DNA from: Opitutia bacterium
Lineage (GTDB): Bacteria; Verrucomicrobiota; Verrucomicrobiia; Opitutales; Opitutaceae
Assembly: GCA_947474365.1 (NCBI GenBank)
Contig: CANJIU010000011.1
Location: 1 to 64,000 of the forward strand
Direction of reading: 5' to 3'
Length of the DNA stretch: 64,000 bases
The translations under genes were made by a program, and so were the position numbers. This document shows positions 44,500-53,740 of this stretch, piece by piece; within the stretch, counting starts at the first letter, position 1; every line of letters starts with the position of its first letter. Under the pieces are notes generated by a model that saw nothing but the letters and a program-made list of their open reading frames with translations, had not been told where the DNA came from and made no database searches.

Positions 44500-45948
44500 G
44501 TGAACCTCCGCCTCCTCACGACCCCCGTCGTTTTCGCCCTCGCCGCCGCGTTCGCCGCCTCCGACCGGCCCAACATCGTACTCATCGTCGCGGACGACCA
44601 CGGGCTGGACGCACTCGGCTGCTACGGGAATCCGGTGATCAAGACGCCCCACTTGGACGCGCTCGCCGCGGACGGCACGCGGTTCACGTCGGCGTTTTGC
44701 ACCACCGCAAGCTGCAGTCCCTCGCGGTCGGTCATTCTCTCGGGGCAGCACAATCACCGCAACGGGATGTATGGCCTGCAGCATGACGACCATCACTTTC
44801 AGTCATTCGACCAGGTGAAGAGCGTGCCGGTGAGACTGGCCACGGCCGGCTATCGCACGGCGCGCATTGGCAAGTTTCACGTCGGACCCGAGGCGGTTTT
44901 TGCGTTCCAGACCGTGCTGTCCGGCGGTGCGGCCAATGATCCCGCCACGATCGGCCGCAGCCCGGTGCAGATGGCGGAACAAACGCGCGGCGTAATCGAA
45001 GCGAAGGACCCGCGGCCCTTTTTTCTCTACTTTGCCAGCGATGACCCGCACCGCGCGAACGCGGTCCTGCCGGACGGCAAGCCGACATTCGATACCTGGC
45101 CGAAGCCGAACCGCTTTGGCAACCGATCGGAAGGCTACCCCGAAATTACGCCGGTCAAGTACCGGCCAGAGGACGTGCGCGTGCCGACGTTTCTTCCAGA
45201 CACACCGGCGTGTCGCTCCGAATTGGCGGAGTATTATCAGGCCGTCTCGCGGCTCGATCAGGGCGTGGGAAGGTTGATCGCCATTCTCAAGGAGGCGGGG
45301 AAATACGAGTCCACGCTGATCCTCTACATTTCCGATAACGGCATGGCCTTCCCTGGAGCAAAGACGACGCTCTACGAAGCCGGGATGCGCCTGCCTTGCC
45401 TTGTCCGCAGCCCGGGAAGGGTTCATCCCGGTGCGGTTCAGGACGCGATGATCACATGGGCTGACCTCACACCGACCCTCCTTGACGTCGCAGGGGTAAA
45501 GGCCGAGGCGGGCGCGTTTGATGGGAGATCATTCCGGGCCGGGCTCGATGGAGCCGCGCTGCCGGGGTGGGACGAAATTTTCGCCTCCCACACGCTCCAC
45601 GAAATCACGATGTATTACCCGATGCGCGTCGTGCGCACGCGGCGGCACAAGCTGATCGTGAATCTCGCCCACGAGCTGACGTTTCCCTCGGCGCTCGATC
45701 TCCTCAAATCCCCGACGTGGATCAGTGCGAACGAGTCGCCCGAGAAAATACTGGGCCGGCGCCCGATCGGACAGTTCCTGCATCGCCCGAAGTTCGAACT
45801 CTACGATCTCGATCGTGATCCTGATGAGGTGAAGAACCTGACCGATGATCCGGCCCTGCAGACGTTGAAGGCGGAACTGCTCGCAAAATTGCAGGCGTTT
45901 CAGACGGCGACGAAGGATCCCTGGGTGCGCAAATGGTCATACGAGTGA
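44500..45948 (+). CDS. Type I sulfatase 3, N-sulfoglucosamine sulfohydrolase-like
   Basis: 482 residues from GTG 44500, which sets the signal peptide (LRLLTTPVVFALAAAFAA) at the N-terminus. The metal site is VADDHGLDALGCYG. Cys72 in SCSPSRSVILSGQHNHRNGM is the formylglycine site. The following YGLQHDDHHFQSFD closely resembles the heparan N-sulfatase (SGSH) subgroup. Bacterial SGSH-like sulfatases act on N- or O-sulfated hexosamines, but this subgroup is broad in Planctomycetes and Verrucomicrobia, so specificity is inferred. The downstream glycosidase gene overlaps its end by 16 bp. Confidence 0.88.
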   Translation: MNLRLLTTPVVFALAAAFAASDRPNIVLIVADDHGLDALGCYGNPVIKTPHLDALAADGTRFTSAFCTTASCSPSRSVILSGQHNHRNGMYGLQHDDHHFQSFDQVKSVPVRLATAGYRTARIGKFHVGPEAVFAFQTVLSGGAANDPATIGRSPVQMAEQTRGVIEAKDPRPFFLYFASDDPHRANAVLPDGKPTFDTWPKPNRFGNRSEGYPEITPVKYRPEDVRVPTFLPDTPACRSELAEYYQAVSRLDQGVGRLIAILKEAGKYESTLILYISDNGMAFPGAKTTLYEAGMRLPCLVRSPGRVHPGAVQDAMITWADLTPTLLDVAGVKAEAGAFDGRSFRAGLDGAALPGWDEIFASHTLHEITMYYPMRVVRTRRHKLIVNLAHELTFPSALDLLKSPTWISANESPEKILGRRPIGQFLHRPKFELYDLDRDPDEVKNLTDDPALQTLKAELLAKLQAFQTATKDPWVRKWSYE

Positions 45949-47243
45949 AGGGTATTCTGATCTTCCTGGCCGTTTGGCTTTCCTCCGTGGCCGGCGCGGA
46001 GTCCCCGCTCGCGACCAAGGACGGCGCGCCACTGCGGGATGCCTTGCTCCGCGAGGCGGAGCTGCCCGCGAAGGTGTCATGGCGGCCGATGCTGTATTTT
46101 CTCGCCGAGTTGCACGGGCAGAGCGTTTTTCCGCCGATCGGCCACCTCAAGTTTCCCTACGAGTCCATTGGTCCGGGTTATCAGGGTGGACGGGTCTTTG
46201 GGCACATCGACCTCACCCATATTCGGCTCGATACCGTGCGGGCGCAACCGGAACACGTGAAGCGGCAATTGCGCAACGAATTCGCCGGACAGCAGGAGGA
46301 CGGGCTGATTCCGGGCATCGTGACCTTCAACGCCGAGGGCAAGCCATGGTGGAAAAATTTCAAGGGGTTCCCGCCCATTTGGGTGGTGTCGGCTCAGGCG
46401 TACGTCGACCTCGCCGGAGACGCCGCCTTTCTCTCCGAATGCCTGGAGGCGCTGCGAAAGCAGATCGCCTGGTTCGAAGCGAAACGGTCGGTGCCGGACG
46501 GAGGTTTCTATTATCTCGATGTGAAGGAGAACACCTGGGAGAGCGGGATGGACGAAGGGATTCGTTACGATCGCCGTCCGCGCGGTCCGGCGGCGTGTGT
46601 CGATGCGTGCTCCCACCTCTATCTACTTTACGATCACGCGGCACAGTGGAGCAGACGGCTCGGCCAACCCGCGACAGCGTGGGAAGAGAAGGCGAAGGCA
46701 CTCCAGCTGTTCATCCAACAGAAGCTCTGGGATTCCAAAGGCGGTTTCTTCCGTGACCGTTGGATCATGGAGGAGGAAGGGCGACACCCTCTCGCTTTTG
46801 AAGGCATGTGGCCCGTCGTGGTCGGAGCCGCGACGGAGGCGCAAGCAAAGCGGGTGATCGAGGAACACCTGATGAATCCGCGGGAATTTTTTGCCCCGCA
46901 CCCGATCGCCACGGTGGCGCTGAACGATCCGAAGTTTGAGCTGCGGATGTGGCGCGGGCCGGCGTGGAATTGCATGACCTACTGGGCGGCGCGCGGCTGT
47001 ATCCGATATGGACAAACCGACGCCGCGCGCCGATTGCTCGAGGCGGCGCTCGACGCGACTGCCCGGCAATTTGAGCGTACAGGCACGATTTGGGAATTCT
47101 ACCATCCCATGGGCGGCAGTCCGGAGTCGGTGCGTCGCAAGGGGAGCGGGAAGAACCAGCCCAACCGCGACTATCTCGGACATAACCCGCTGTTCGCGAT
47201 GGCGGATTTGTGGCGTGCGTCGGGCGGGAAGGCGTCGCCGTAG
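45933..47243 (+). CDS. Secreted MGH1-like glycoside hydrolase (six-hairpin fold)
   Basis: 436 residues with a signal peptide (GILIFLAVWLSSVAGAE). The (alpha/alpha)6 features of the GH37/GH63 MGH1-like group are visible: GLIPGIVTF, NTWESGMDEGIRYDRRP with acidic residues at the expected active site, RGPAWNCMTYWAARG, and IWEFYHPMGG followed by YLGHNPLFAMADLW. Relatives cleave alpha-glucosides or alpha-mannosides. The start overlaps the sulfatase gene by 16 bp, and a GTG at 45945 is an alternative. The pairing suggests desulfation followed by glycoside cleavage of the same sugar. Confidence 0.82.
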   Translation: MVIRVKGILIFLAVWLSSVAGAESPLATKDGAPLRDALLREAELPAKVSWRPMLYFLAELHGQSVFPPIGHLKFPYESIGPGYQGGRVFGHIDLTHIRLDTVRAQPEHVKRQLRNEFAGQQEDGLIPGIVTFNAEGKPWWKNFKGFPPIWVVSAQAYVDLAGDAAFLSECLEALRKQIAWFEAKRSVPDGGFYYLDVKENTWESGMDEGIRYDRRPRGPAACVDACSHLYLLYDHAAQWSRRLGQPATAWEEKAKALQLFIQQKLWDSKGGFFRDRWIMEEEGRHPLAFEGMWPVVVGAATEAQAKRVIEEHLMNPREFFAPHPIATVALNDPKFELRMWRGPAWNCMTYWAARGCIRYGQTDAARRLLEAALDATARQFERTGTIWEFYHPMGGSPESVRRKGSGKNQPNRDYLGHNPLFAMADLWRASGGKASP

Positions 47244-47255
47244 CGTTTCCGCCCG

Positions 47256-48887
47256 TCAAAGCGAAAGATGATCGATGTAGGCGTCCTCGAAGCCGGGCTG
47301 GAGGTTGAGTTCGACTGTTTCCAATCGGCGGCAGGCGAGTTTCATTTCTGCGAGCAGGCTGCGATCGTTCAATACGAGAAAGGCGCCGCCGAGAGACGTG
47401 TTGCCGACCACGGAGATCTGCTCGGGCGTAAAGCCCGGCAGCAGGCCGCAGCCGATCGCGTGCTCCAACGACAGGTGCATCCCGAAGCCGCCCGCGAGAT
47501 GGAGCGTTTTCACCTCGCGGGCGCTCGTGCCGAGGAGGCCGAGGAGCGTGGTGATGCCGGCGGCGATGGCTGCCTTGGCCTGCAGCAATCGAGCGACGTC
47601 GACTTCCGATATCCAAATCGGGCCGGCCGCGCCCTCCGGATGAACGCGAAGCTTACGGCCCCATTCGTCCGCCGCGATCGCCTCCCCCGCGACTCCGGCG
47701 AATTCCGGGGTGAAGCGGCCATTCGGTCCCAGGATTCCCGTGCGTCGACCCTCCCACAGAAAATCCACGTAGGCTGATCCGCAGAGCCCAATTGGGCGCG
47801 TGACCCCACCGATTACGTCGCACTCCGCCGAAAACGGATTCGTGCTGGGCCGCACGCGTTCGATCGCTCCGGTCACCCCGCGCACGCCACAGGAGAGCCC
47901 TGCGCCCTCGAAGGCCGGACCTGCCGCCGTCGCGCAGCCGATCAGGCGGCTGCCGACCTGGGCGATGATCTCCCCGTTGGTCCCAACGTCGACGAGCAGC
48001 GTCGGGTCCTTCGCATAGAGCATTCCGGTCGCCACCATGCCTGCTGCGAGATCCGCGCCAACATAGGCGGCCGGGCCGGGCAGCAGATGCACGGCAGCCT
48101 CGGAGCCGCCAAACGCCAGACCCAGCTCGTGCGGCGAATGCTCGCGATGCTCAAGAAACACCGGCGCAAACGGATGTGTTCCCAGCGGAGTCGGGTCCAC
48201 GCCGGCGAGGAGATGCTGCATGGTGGTGTTGGCAGCGACGGTCATCACGGCGACGTCGCCGAGTGCGATTCCCGCCTGGGTGCACGCCGTCGTGAGCAGC
48301 GGTTGAATCGTCTCGACCGCGATTGCGTGTTGCAGCTGCCGCACTGCGTCGGGGTCGGTCGAACACCGTTGAATGCGCGTAATCACATCTTCCCCGTGAC
48401 GGATCTGTGCGTTGAAGGACGAGGCCTCCGCGATGACTTTTCCGGTCGCCAAGTCGCAAAGCAGCAGCGCAACGGTCGTCGTGCCCACATCCACGGCGGT
48501 GCCGTAGCGCGCGGTGGGTGAAAGGGGATCCTGTGCCCACGGAATTTGGAGGCGAAACTCTGACACCACAGCCGGTTGGTGCCGGAGGAGGGAGCGCGCG
48601 GGGATGTCGACGTGAACTTCGCCCTTGGCCGGGAGCCGCATCTGGCACGAGCGCAGGCGTGTGCCGGATGCCGATCCGGTCGACGCGCTTCCGTCCAGTC
48701 GCCAGAGTTCACCCTGGCGCAGATCGATTTCGCAGCCGGCGCACAAACCCCGGCCACCGCAGCGCATATTCAGAGGGAGACCACGGCGCGCGAGCAGATC
48801 CGACAACGGGAGTGCCGCTTCAGCGGTTGTCGCTGCGAATTCGCGCGGACCCTCCGGCGAGTCGATTCTCAGCCGCACGGCGCTCAC
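47256..48887 (-). CDS. RACo-type corrinoid-protein reactivating ATPase (2Fe-2S + ASKHA, DUF4445)
   Basis: 543 residues from GTG 48887. An N-terminal ferredoxin-like domain binds 2Fe-2S through Cys43, Cys49, Cys52 and Cys81 (CX5CX2CX28C). A linker and the C-terminal ASKHA ATPase follow, with the phosphate-1 loop AVDVGTTTVALLL at 131-143, TLLVDVGTNGEI and LHLAGGFGMHL. Proteins of this type reduce inactive Co(II) corrinoid to Co(I) with ATP in methyltransferase systems. The GTG start overlaps the DUF1638 stop (GTGA, 48884-48887), so both are coupled. The corrinoid protein is divergent next to them. Confidence 0.88.
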   Translation of the reverse strand: MSAVRLRIDSPEGPREFAATTAEAALPLSDLLARRGLPLNMRCGGRGLCAGCEIDLRQGELWRLDGSASTGSASGTRLRSCQMRLPAKGEVHVDIPARSLLRHQPAVVSEFRLQIPWAQDPLSPTARYGTAVDVGTTTVALLLCDLATGKVIAEASSFNAQIRHGEDVITRIQRCSTDPDAVRQLQHAIAVETIQPLLTTACTQAGIALGDVAVMTVAANTTMQHLLAGVDPTPLGTHPFAPVFLEHREHSPHELGLAFGGSEAAVHLLPGPAAYVGADLAAGMVATGMLYAKDPTLLVDVGTNGEIIAQVGSRLIGCATAAGPAFEGAGLSCGVRGVTGAIERVRPSTNPFSAECDVIGGVTRPIGLCGSAYVDFLWEGRRTGILGPNGRFTPEFAGVAGEAIAADEWGRKLRVHPEGAAGPIWISEVDVARLLQAKAAIAAGITTLLGLLGTSAREVKTLHLAGGFGMHLSLEHAIGCGLLPGFTPEQISVVGNTSLGGAFLVLNDRSLLAEMKLACRRLETVELNLQPGFEDAYIDHLSL

Positions 48888-49624
48888 CTTGCTGACGATT
48901 CCGGTACCGACCGGATGATAGTGTCGTCGGCGGTCAGGCGGATGACGTGACGCGGTGGAACGACGAGGTAACGCTTTTCGTCCCAAGGGCCGGAGAGCAA
49001 ATCGCGCAGGAGCTTCGGATCGCCGCGTACCCGGTCAAACGACCAGCCAAGGCAGCCGGCACAGCGCTCCGTGTAGTGGACGTCCGCCTCCGTTTCGCCG
49101 ACCTCCAGTCCGACGTACGTGGCGCGATCATACTTTACGATCCACTGTTGCTCGATTTCCATCAGGTACTCGACGTCGTCGGCCGCGAATTTTTCGGAGT
49201 ATTCCCGCCGCAGCCGGGCCTCCCGTTCCGGCCCCGGCGGAGCGTGGGCCTCGATCCAGCCCGGACTGTACCAGTAGGTGCCGGGGTGCTCTCGGAGATA
49301 GGTCGCGTAGCGGTCCTTGTCCCCGAGAAAAAGTGTCACGCAGTCGTGGGCGCGCGCGATGACGAACGGGCAGCGGGCATGGCGCAAGTCCTCGACGCCC
49401 CGACTGCACAGACCGTAGACGAGCGCGATCATCTCCGTCTCCACATCGGCCTCCGCGGCGTCCACGGCGTCCTGCAGCTTTTGTCGCAACCGCTGTGGTT
49501 CATTGTGGAGCCCCTGGGGCAGGAAGATCAGCTGGTGGATGTGCGTGAGCCCGCGGGTGAATTCCCGCACCTCATGCTCGAGCACGCTGCAGGCGATCAC
49601 GGTGAGGAGTGGCGGGGAATGCAC
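48884..49624 (-). CDS. DUF1638 protein of corrinoid methyltransferase locus
   Basis: 246 residues from GTG 49624; an upstream GTG at 49681 would add 19 residues. The family start is usually right before LTVIACSVLEHEV, as here. Conserved parts include LVYGLCSRGVEDLRHARCPFVIARAHDCVTLFLG, split here by its cysteines, PGTYWYSPGWIE, and ERCAGCLGW near the end. DUF1638 genes commonly sit beside corrinoid proteins and RACo-like ATPases; the function is unknown, and the conserved cysteines suggest metal or cofactor handling. It lies 78 bp from the divergent corrinoid-protein gene and overlaps the ATPase gene by four bases. Confidence 0.8.
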   Translation of the reverse strand: MHSPPLLTVIACSVLEHEVREFTRGLTHIHQLIFLPQGLHNEPQRLRQKLQDAVDAAEADVETEMIALVYGLCSRGVEDLRHARCPFVIARAHDCVTLFLGDKDRYATYLREHPGTYWYSPGWIEAHAPPGPEREARLRREYSEKFAADDVEYLMEIEQQWIVKYDRATYVGLEVGETEADVHYTERCAGCLGWSFDRVRGDPKLLRDLLSGPWDEKRYLVVPPRHVIRLTADDTIIRSVPESSAR

Positions 49625-49702
49625 GAAAGAGGCCGGAGGTTGCAACGCGCAGCGTAGCCGCTTCGGGTTTGAGTTGTCCACGGCGCATTCTTAGATCGGG
49701 GC

Positions 49703-50341
49703 ATGGCTGCTCTCTCCGACCTCACCGCCGCCGTTGCCGCCGGCCAGCGCCCGGAAACCATCCGGTTGACCCAGGAACTGCTTGCCGCGGGTACGCTGCC
49801 GCAGGATGTCGTCGAACGGGGCCTCGTGCCGGGCATGGCGATCGTCGGTGAGCGTTTCCGGCGCAACGAGATCTTTGTGCCGGAAATGCTCATCGCCGCC
49901 CGGGCGATGAAGGAGGCGCTGAAAATCCTCGAGCCGTTGCTCGTCGCGGCCGGCATCCAGCCGAAATACACGGCCGTCATCGGCACGGCGCAGGGCGATC
50001 TCCACGACATTGGAAAAAACCTGGTCGCGATACTGTGGCGCGGTGCGAATTTCAAGGTGATCGACCTAGGCACCAACGTGAGCGCCGAGCGCTACATCGC
50101 CGCCGCGCGCGAGCACCAGGCGCACCTCGTGGGCATCTCGGCGCTGCTCACCACCACGATGCCCGCGATGAAGGAGGCGGTGATCGCGTTGAAGGCGGCC
50201 GGGCTCACCGGCACGAAGGTCGTGATCGGCGGCGCACCTGTCACTCAGGACTTTGCCAACGAGATCGGCGCCGATGGTTTTGCCCCCGACGCCGGCACCG
50301 CCGTCGAACTTGCCCGGCGATTGATGGGCGAGACGACGTAG
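49703..50341 (+). CDS. Corrinoid (B12)-binding methyl carrier protein
   Basis: 212 residues, typical of MtaC/MtbC/MttC-like carriers. The helical cap is residues 1-85 (GLVPGMAIVGERFRRNEIFVPEML). The Rossmann-like B12 domain has Asp99-Leu-His101-Asp-Ile-Gly104 (DxHxxG), where His101 is the lower cobalt ligand, and later GISALLTTTMPAM and VVIGGAPVTQDFANEIGADG. It carries a methyl group between two methyltransferases. The homocysteine-methyltransferase-family gene starts 29 bp downstream, and the reactivating ATPase and DUF1638 genes are divergent. Confidence 0.9.
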   Translation: MAALSDLTAAVAAGQRPETIRLTQELLAAGTLPQDVVERGLVPGMAIVGERFRRNEIFVPEMLIAARAMKEALKILEPLLVAAGIQPKYTAVIGTAQGDLHDIGKNLVAILWRGANFKVIDLGTNVSAERYIAAAREHQAHLVGISALLTTTMPAMKEAVIALKAAGLTGTKVVIGGAPVTQDFANEIGADGFAPDAGTAVELARRLMGETT

Positions 50342-50370
50342 TGGATTCCCTGGTACCGCTACACCGCTTC

Positions 50371-51261
50371 ATGAGAACCGAATCCCTCCGACAGGAACTC
50401 TCCCGCCGGCCCCTGCTCGGCGACGGTGCCACCGGCACGCAATTGCAGCAGATGGGGCTCGCCCCTGGCGCATGCGGCGAACGCTGGAATCTCGATCACC
50501 CCGAGCGGGTGCGGGAACTACATCGTCGTTATCTGACCGCCGGTTCCGACCTGCTCACCACGAATTCCTTCGGCGGCACGACGACGGTGCTCGCGGGGCA
50601 TGGCTTGGAGGCGAGCGCGCACGCCATCAATGTGGCGGCGGCACGACTGGCCCGCGAGGTCGCCGGCGAACAGGCCTGGATCCTGGGCGACATGGGACCC
50701 TTTGGCGGACTCCTCGAACCGCTGGGTGAGGTTTCGCCGGACACGGCTGCCGCGGCGTTTCGGCAACAGGCAGTCGCGCTCCTCGAGGGAGGAGCCGACG
50801 CCCTGCTCGTCGAGACGATGTCTGATCCGGTCGAAGTTGAGATCGCGGTTGGCGCCGCCCGCGAAGCCGGGGCCGCCGTGGTCATCGCCACCTATGCGTT
50901 TCAGAAGAGCGCCGTCGGCTACCGCACGATGATGGGCACGAGCGCCGCCGAAGCGGTGACACGCGCGCTGGCCGCCGGAGCGACGGTCGTCGGTGCCAAT
51001 TGCGGCACTGACCTGTCGTTGCGAGATTATGAGCGACTCACGGTGGAATTGGTTGCGGCGGCGGGAAACGCGCCGGTCATCGTCCAGCCCAACGCCGGTT
51101 CACCCGTTTTGCGCGAAGGGAAGATCTGCTATGCCGAATCGGCTGCCGAGTTCGCCACCGCCGCCACGCGATTTCTCGCCGCCGGCGCGCGCATCGTTGG
51201 CGGGTGCTGCGGCAGTACGCCCGAGCATATTGCGGCGATGCGATCGGTGATGGAGCGGTAA
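50371..51261 (+). CDS. Homocysteine S-methyltransferase-family protein
   Basis: 296 residues covering the Hcy-binding TIM barrel: LLGDGATGTQLQQMGL at the N-terminus, LLTTNSFGG, and the zinc ligands Cys211 (VGANCGTD), Cys279 and Cys280 (GGCCGS). It would transfer methyl groups between the corrinoid protein and homocysteine, or take methyl from an unidentified donor. A pterin-binding MetH domain is absent, so this is not a full methionine synthase. It lies 29 bp behind the corrinoid gene. Its barrel is complete; the true methyl donor or acceptor is unknown. Confidence 0.88.
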   Translation: MRTESLRQELSRRPLLGDGATGTQLQQMGLAPGACGERWNLDHPERVRELHRRYLTAGSDLLTTNSFGGTTTVLAGHGLEASAHAINVAAARLAREVAGEQAWILGDMGPFGGLLEPLGEVSPDTAAAAFRQQAVALLEGGADALLVETMSDPVEVEIAVGAAREAGAAVVIATYAFQKSAVGYRTMMGTSAAEAVTRALAAGATVVGANCGTDLSLRDYERLTVELVAAAGNAPVIVQPNAGSPVLREGKICYAESAAEFATAATRFLAAGARIVGGCCGSTPEHIAAMRSVMER

Positions 51262-51287
51262 AGGGGTGGGATGAGTTGAACGTGAAG

Positions 51288-53702
51288 ATGCGGGAGTCGA
51301 AAAACTGGGGCGCGGTCTTGCGATCGAGCGGTACGTGGGCGGGCCTTGCGTGGCTGCGACGCTTCCTCCCTTTTCCGGCCGTGTTTGCGTTCGGCCTGCG
51401 CGGGGCCGCCCTCGCTGGGGAAAGACTCGTTGTTGATCTCGTCGTGGTCGATGACCGGCCCGAGCTGCGCGTGGGTGACGAGCGTCCGGCCCGGGTCGGG
51501 CTTGATTTTTCAGCGCTGCTCGCAGGCCTCGGCCGCACGGGCGGGCCGGATTTCAGCACGCTGCAAATCACGGACGTGGGGCGCGTCGCCGACGGGCCAA
51601 CGGCTTCGCGGCCTCTGCCGCTGCGCTGGGACGACGAGAGTCTCGTGGGTGACTTTGCGTCCGTGGAGGACGCGGTGAATGCCCGTACCGGCGCGCTGGC
51701 CTGGAGGGATATTCCGAACGGAGGGCTTCACTATAACGTCGCGCCGCCACCCGGCACACGCGGGCGATTGGTGTGGACCCACACTCGCCGTGGCCCGAGT
51801 CCCCGAACCTACCGGCTTGAGGTGGCGCTGCGCGCGGATGGATCGGCCGGGCGCGCCCTGGCCCGCGGATGGATTGGCGACGGCGTGGTGCGTTTCACGA
51901 CGAGTCCGCCGTCAACGACCGGTTCGGGGCACACGCGCATCGACGTGGCCGATTGGAACGGCGACGGACTGCCCGACATCATCTACGGGGAGAATTACGG
52001 AAAAATCTTTGTGCTGCTCAACCGGGGGACCGCGACCGCACCCGTGTTTGGCGAGGCGGAGTTTGTCCGCGATGAATCGGGCCGGGCGCTCGATGCGGGA
52101 ATGACAGCGGCGCCGCTCGTCGTCGATTGGGACGGCGACGGCCGGAAGGACTTGCTCGTCGGCACGCATTGGAACCGGGTGCTTTTTTTCCGGAACGAGG
52201 GCAGCGCGCCCAGCCCGCGCTTCAGCTATCGCGGCGTGGTGCAGTGCGATGGCCGACCGCTGGAATTGCCGATCTCGCCAGTGGTGGGTCGCCCGGCGGG
52301 CGCGTTCACCCGCGACTATTATCCCGTGCTTGCACTGGCGGATTGGGACGGCGACGGTCGGCCGGACTTGCTCGCGGGCGGTTATGTGACGGGACGGATT
52401 TTTGTTTTTCGAAACCGCCGCGCGGGCGACGGTGGGATACCGGTGTTGCAACCGCTCGGACCGGTATCGGCCGACGGAAAAATCCTCAACGTCGGCGACT
52501 GGTCGGCGGCGCCCAGTCTTGCGGATGTAAACGGTGATGGCCTCGTCGATCTCATCGCGGGCAATTACCCGATGACGGCGGAATCGGCGGCCGCGGGCGC
52601 GCCCCTGCGCCTATATCTCAATTCGGGAACGAAAACGGAACCCGCCTTCCGGGAGGTTCCGGTGCCGGTGAGTGGCAAGTGGCCGGTCGGCCGGCTTTGC
52701 TCCCCGCGCTTCGCGGACATGAACGCCGACGGCCTCCTTGATCTCGTCGTGAGCAGCGACGCGAATATTTTCTGGTTTCCAAACATCGGCACTAAATCGG
52801 AGCCGCGTTTTGCGTTGCATGCCGACTTCATCCGCCCTCCGCAGGGAAACTCGCCACTGCCAGTCACTCAATTCATCGACTGGAATCACGACGGCCGCGT
52901 CGATGCGGTTTCAAACTACGACGTCCGACTCAATCTTGGGGCCGGCGATCCGTTTGCCTTCGGGCCCGCGAAACGGGTGCTACCTGCCGGGCAAAACATC
53001 GCCCATCCCTCTGGCATCGGCGACGATTGGTTTCATCCGCGGCTTTTCGATTTCGATGGCGACGGTGCCTTCGACATCCTGTTCGGCGACTGGTACGGGC
53101 AGATTTGGCTGCATCGGAACAACGGTGCGGCGGGTTATGATCTCGCCGGCCGTTTGCTGACGCTTGAGTCGGGCGAACCGCTCAAAGTCGGGCCGAAGGA
53201 TTTGCCCGTGGCCGGGAATTTCCGTGCCTTGCAGGGCGCCCGAACAGTGTTCGCCGCCGCGAGCTTCACTGGTGACGGGAAGACCGATCTGGTGGTCGGC
53301 GACACCTATGGCGTCGTCCGGTTTTTCAAGAACGTGCGCACGAATGTCGATCCGGTGTTTCGGGAAATGCAGACGATCGGGGATCTCGGAACGCGTTTGA
53401 GCGTCGATGTCATCGATTGGGATCTGGACGGGCAGCCCGATGTGATCTGTGGTGCAGCCAACGGTCGGGTACGCGTTTTTCTGAACCGGCCCGGCGAGCC
53501 GCCTGAATCGCGATTTTCCGCCGGTATCGATCCGAAACTGCCGCCGATCGTCCAGCCCCGCATCATCCCGGTTGATCTCAACGGTGACGGCGACGTTGAT
53601 TTGTTTTTCCCCAGCACGCAGGGCTCGGTCTGGCTCGAGCGTTCCTTCGTGCGTTATGGCTACGCGGAGGGACGCGTGACGCGGGTGCGCGTTGAGCCGT
53701 GA
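51288..53702 (+). CDS. Secreted FG-GAP/VCBS beta-propeller protein
   Basis: 804 residues from ATG 51288; GTG 51282 is an alternative. A hydrophobic export segment lies near residues 20-45. I count nine calcium-binding DxDxDG-type loops: DWNGDGLPD, DWDGDGRKD, DWDGDGRPD, DVNGDGLVD, DMNADGLLD, DWNHDGRVD, DFDGDGAFD, DWDLDGQPD and DLNGDGDVD. This is the integrin-like FG-GAP propeller. Such proteins are secreted or surface-bound and may bind ligands or carry enzymatic loops; no catalytic motif is visible. It begins 26 bp after the methyltransferase stop, but the export signal makes a shared role doubtful. Confidence 0.8.
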   Translation: MRESKNWGAVLRSSGTWAGLAWLRRFLPFPAVFAFGLRGAALAGERLVVDLVVVDDRPELRVGDERPARVGLDFSALLAGLGRTGGPDFSTLQITDVGRVADGPTASRPLPLRWDDESLVGDFASVEDAVNARTGALAWRDIPNGGLHYNVAPPPGTRGRLVWTHTRRGPSPRTYRLEVALRADGSAGRALARGWIGDGVVRFTTSPPSTTGSGHTRIDVADWNGDGLPDIIYGENYGKIFVLLNRGTATAPVFGEAEFVRDESGRALDAGMTAAPLVVDWDGDGRKDLLVGTHWNRVLFFRNEGSAPSPRFSYRGVVQCDGRPLELPISPVVGRPAGAFTRDYYPVLALADWDGDGRPDLLAGGYVTGRIFVFRNRRAGDGGIPVLQPLGPVSADGKILNVGDWSAAPSLADVNGDGLVDLIAGNYPMTAESAAAGAPLRLYLNSGTKTEPAFREVPVPVSGKWPVGRLCSPRFADMNADGLLDLVVSSDANIFWFPNIGTKSEPRFALHADFIRPPQGNSPLPVTQFIDWNHDGRVDAVSNYDVRLNLGAGDPFAFGPAKRVLPAGQNIAHPSGIGDDWFHPRLFDFDGDGAFDILFGDWYGQIWLHRNNGAAGYDLAGRLLTLESGEPLKVGPKDLPVAGNFRALQGARTVFAAASFTGDGKTDLVVGDTYGVVRFFKNVRTNVDPVFREMQTIGDLGTRLSVDVIDWDLDGQPDVICGAANGRVRVFLNRPGEPPESRFSAGIDPKLPPIVQPRIIPVDLNGDGDVDLFFPSTQGSVWLERSFVRYGYAEGRVTRVRVEP

Positions 53703-53740
53703 TCAAGTAACGGGAAACAGACGTCGGCCGAGGCCGGACC

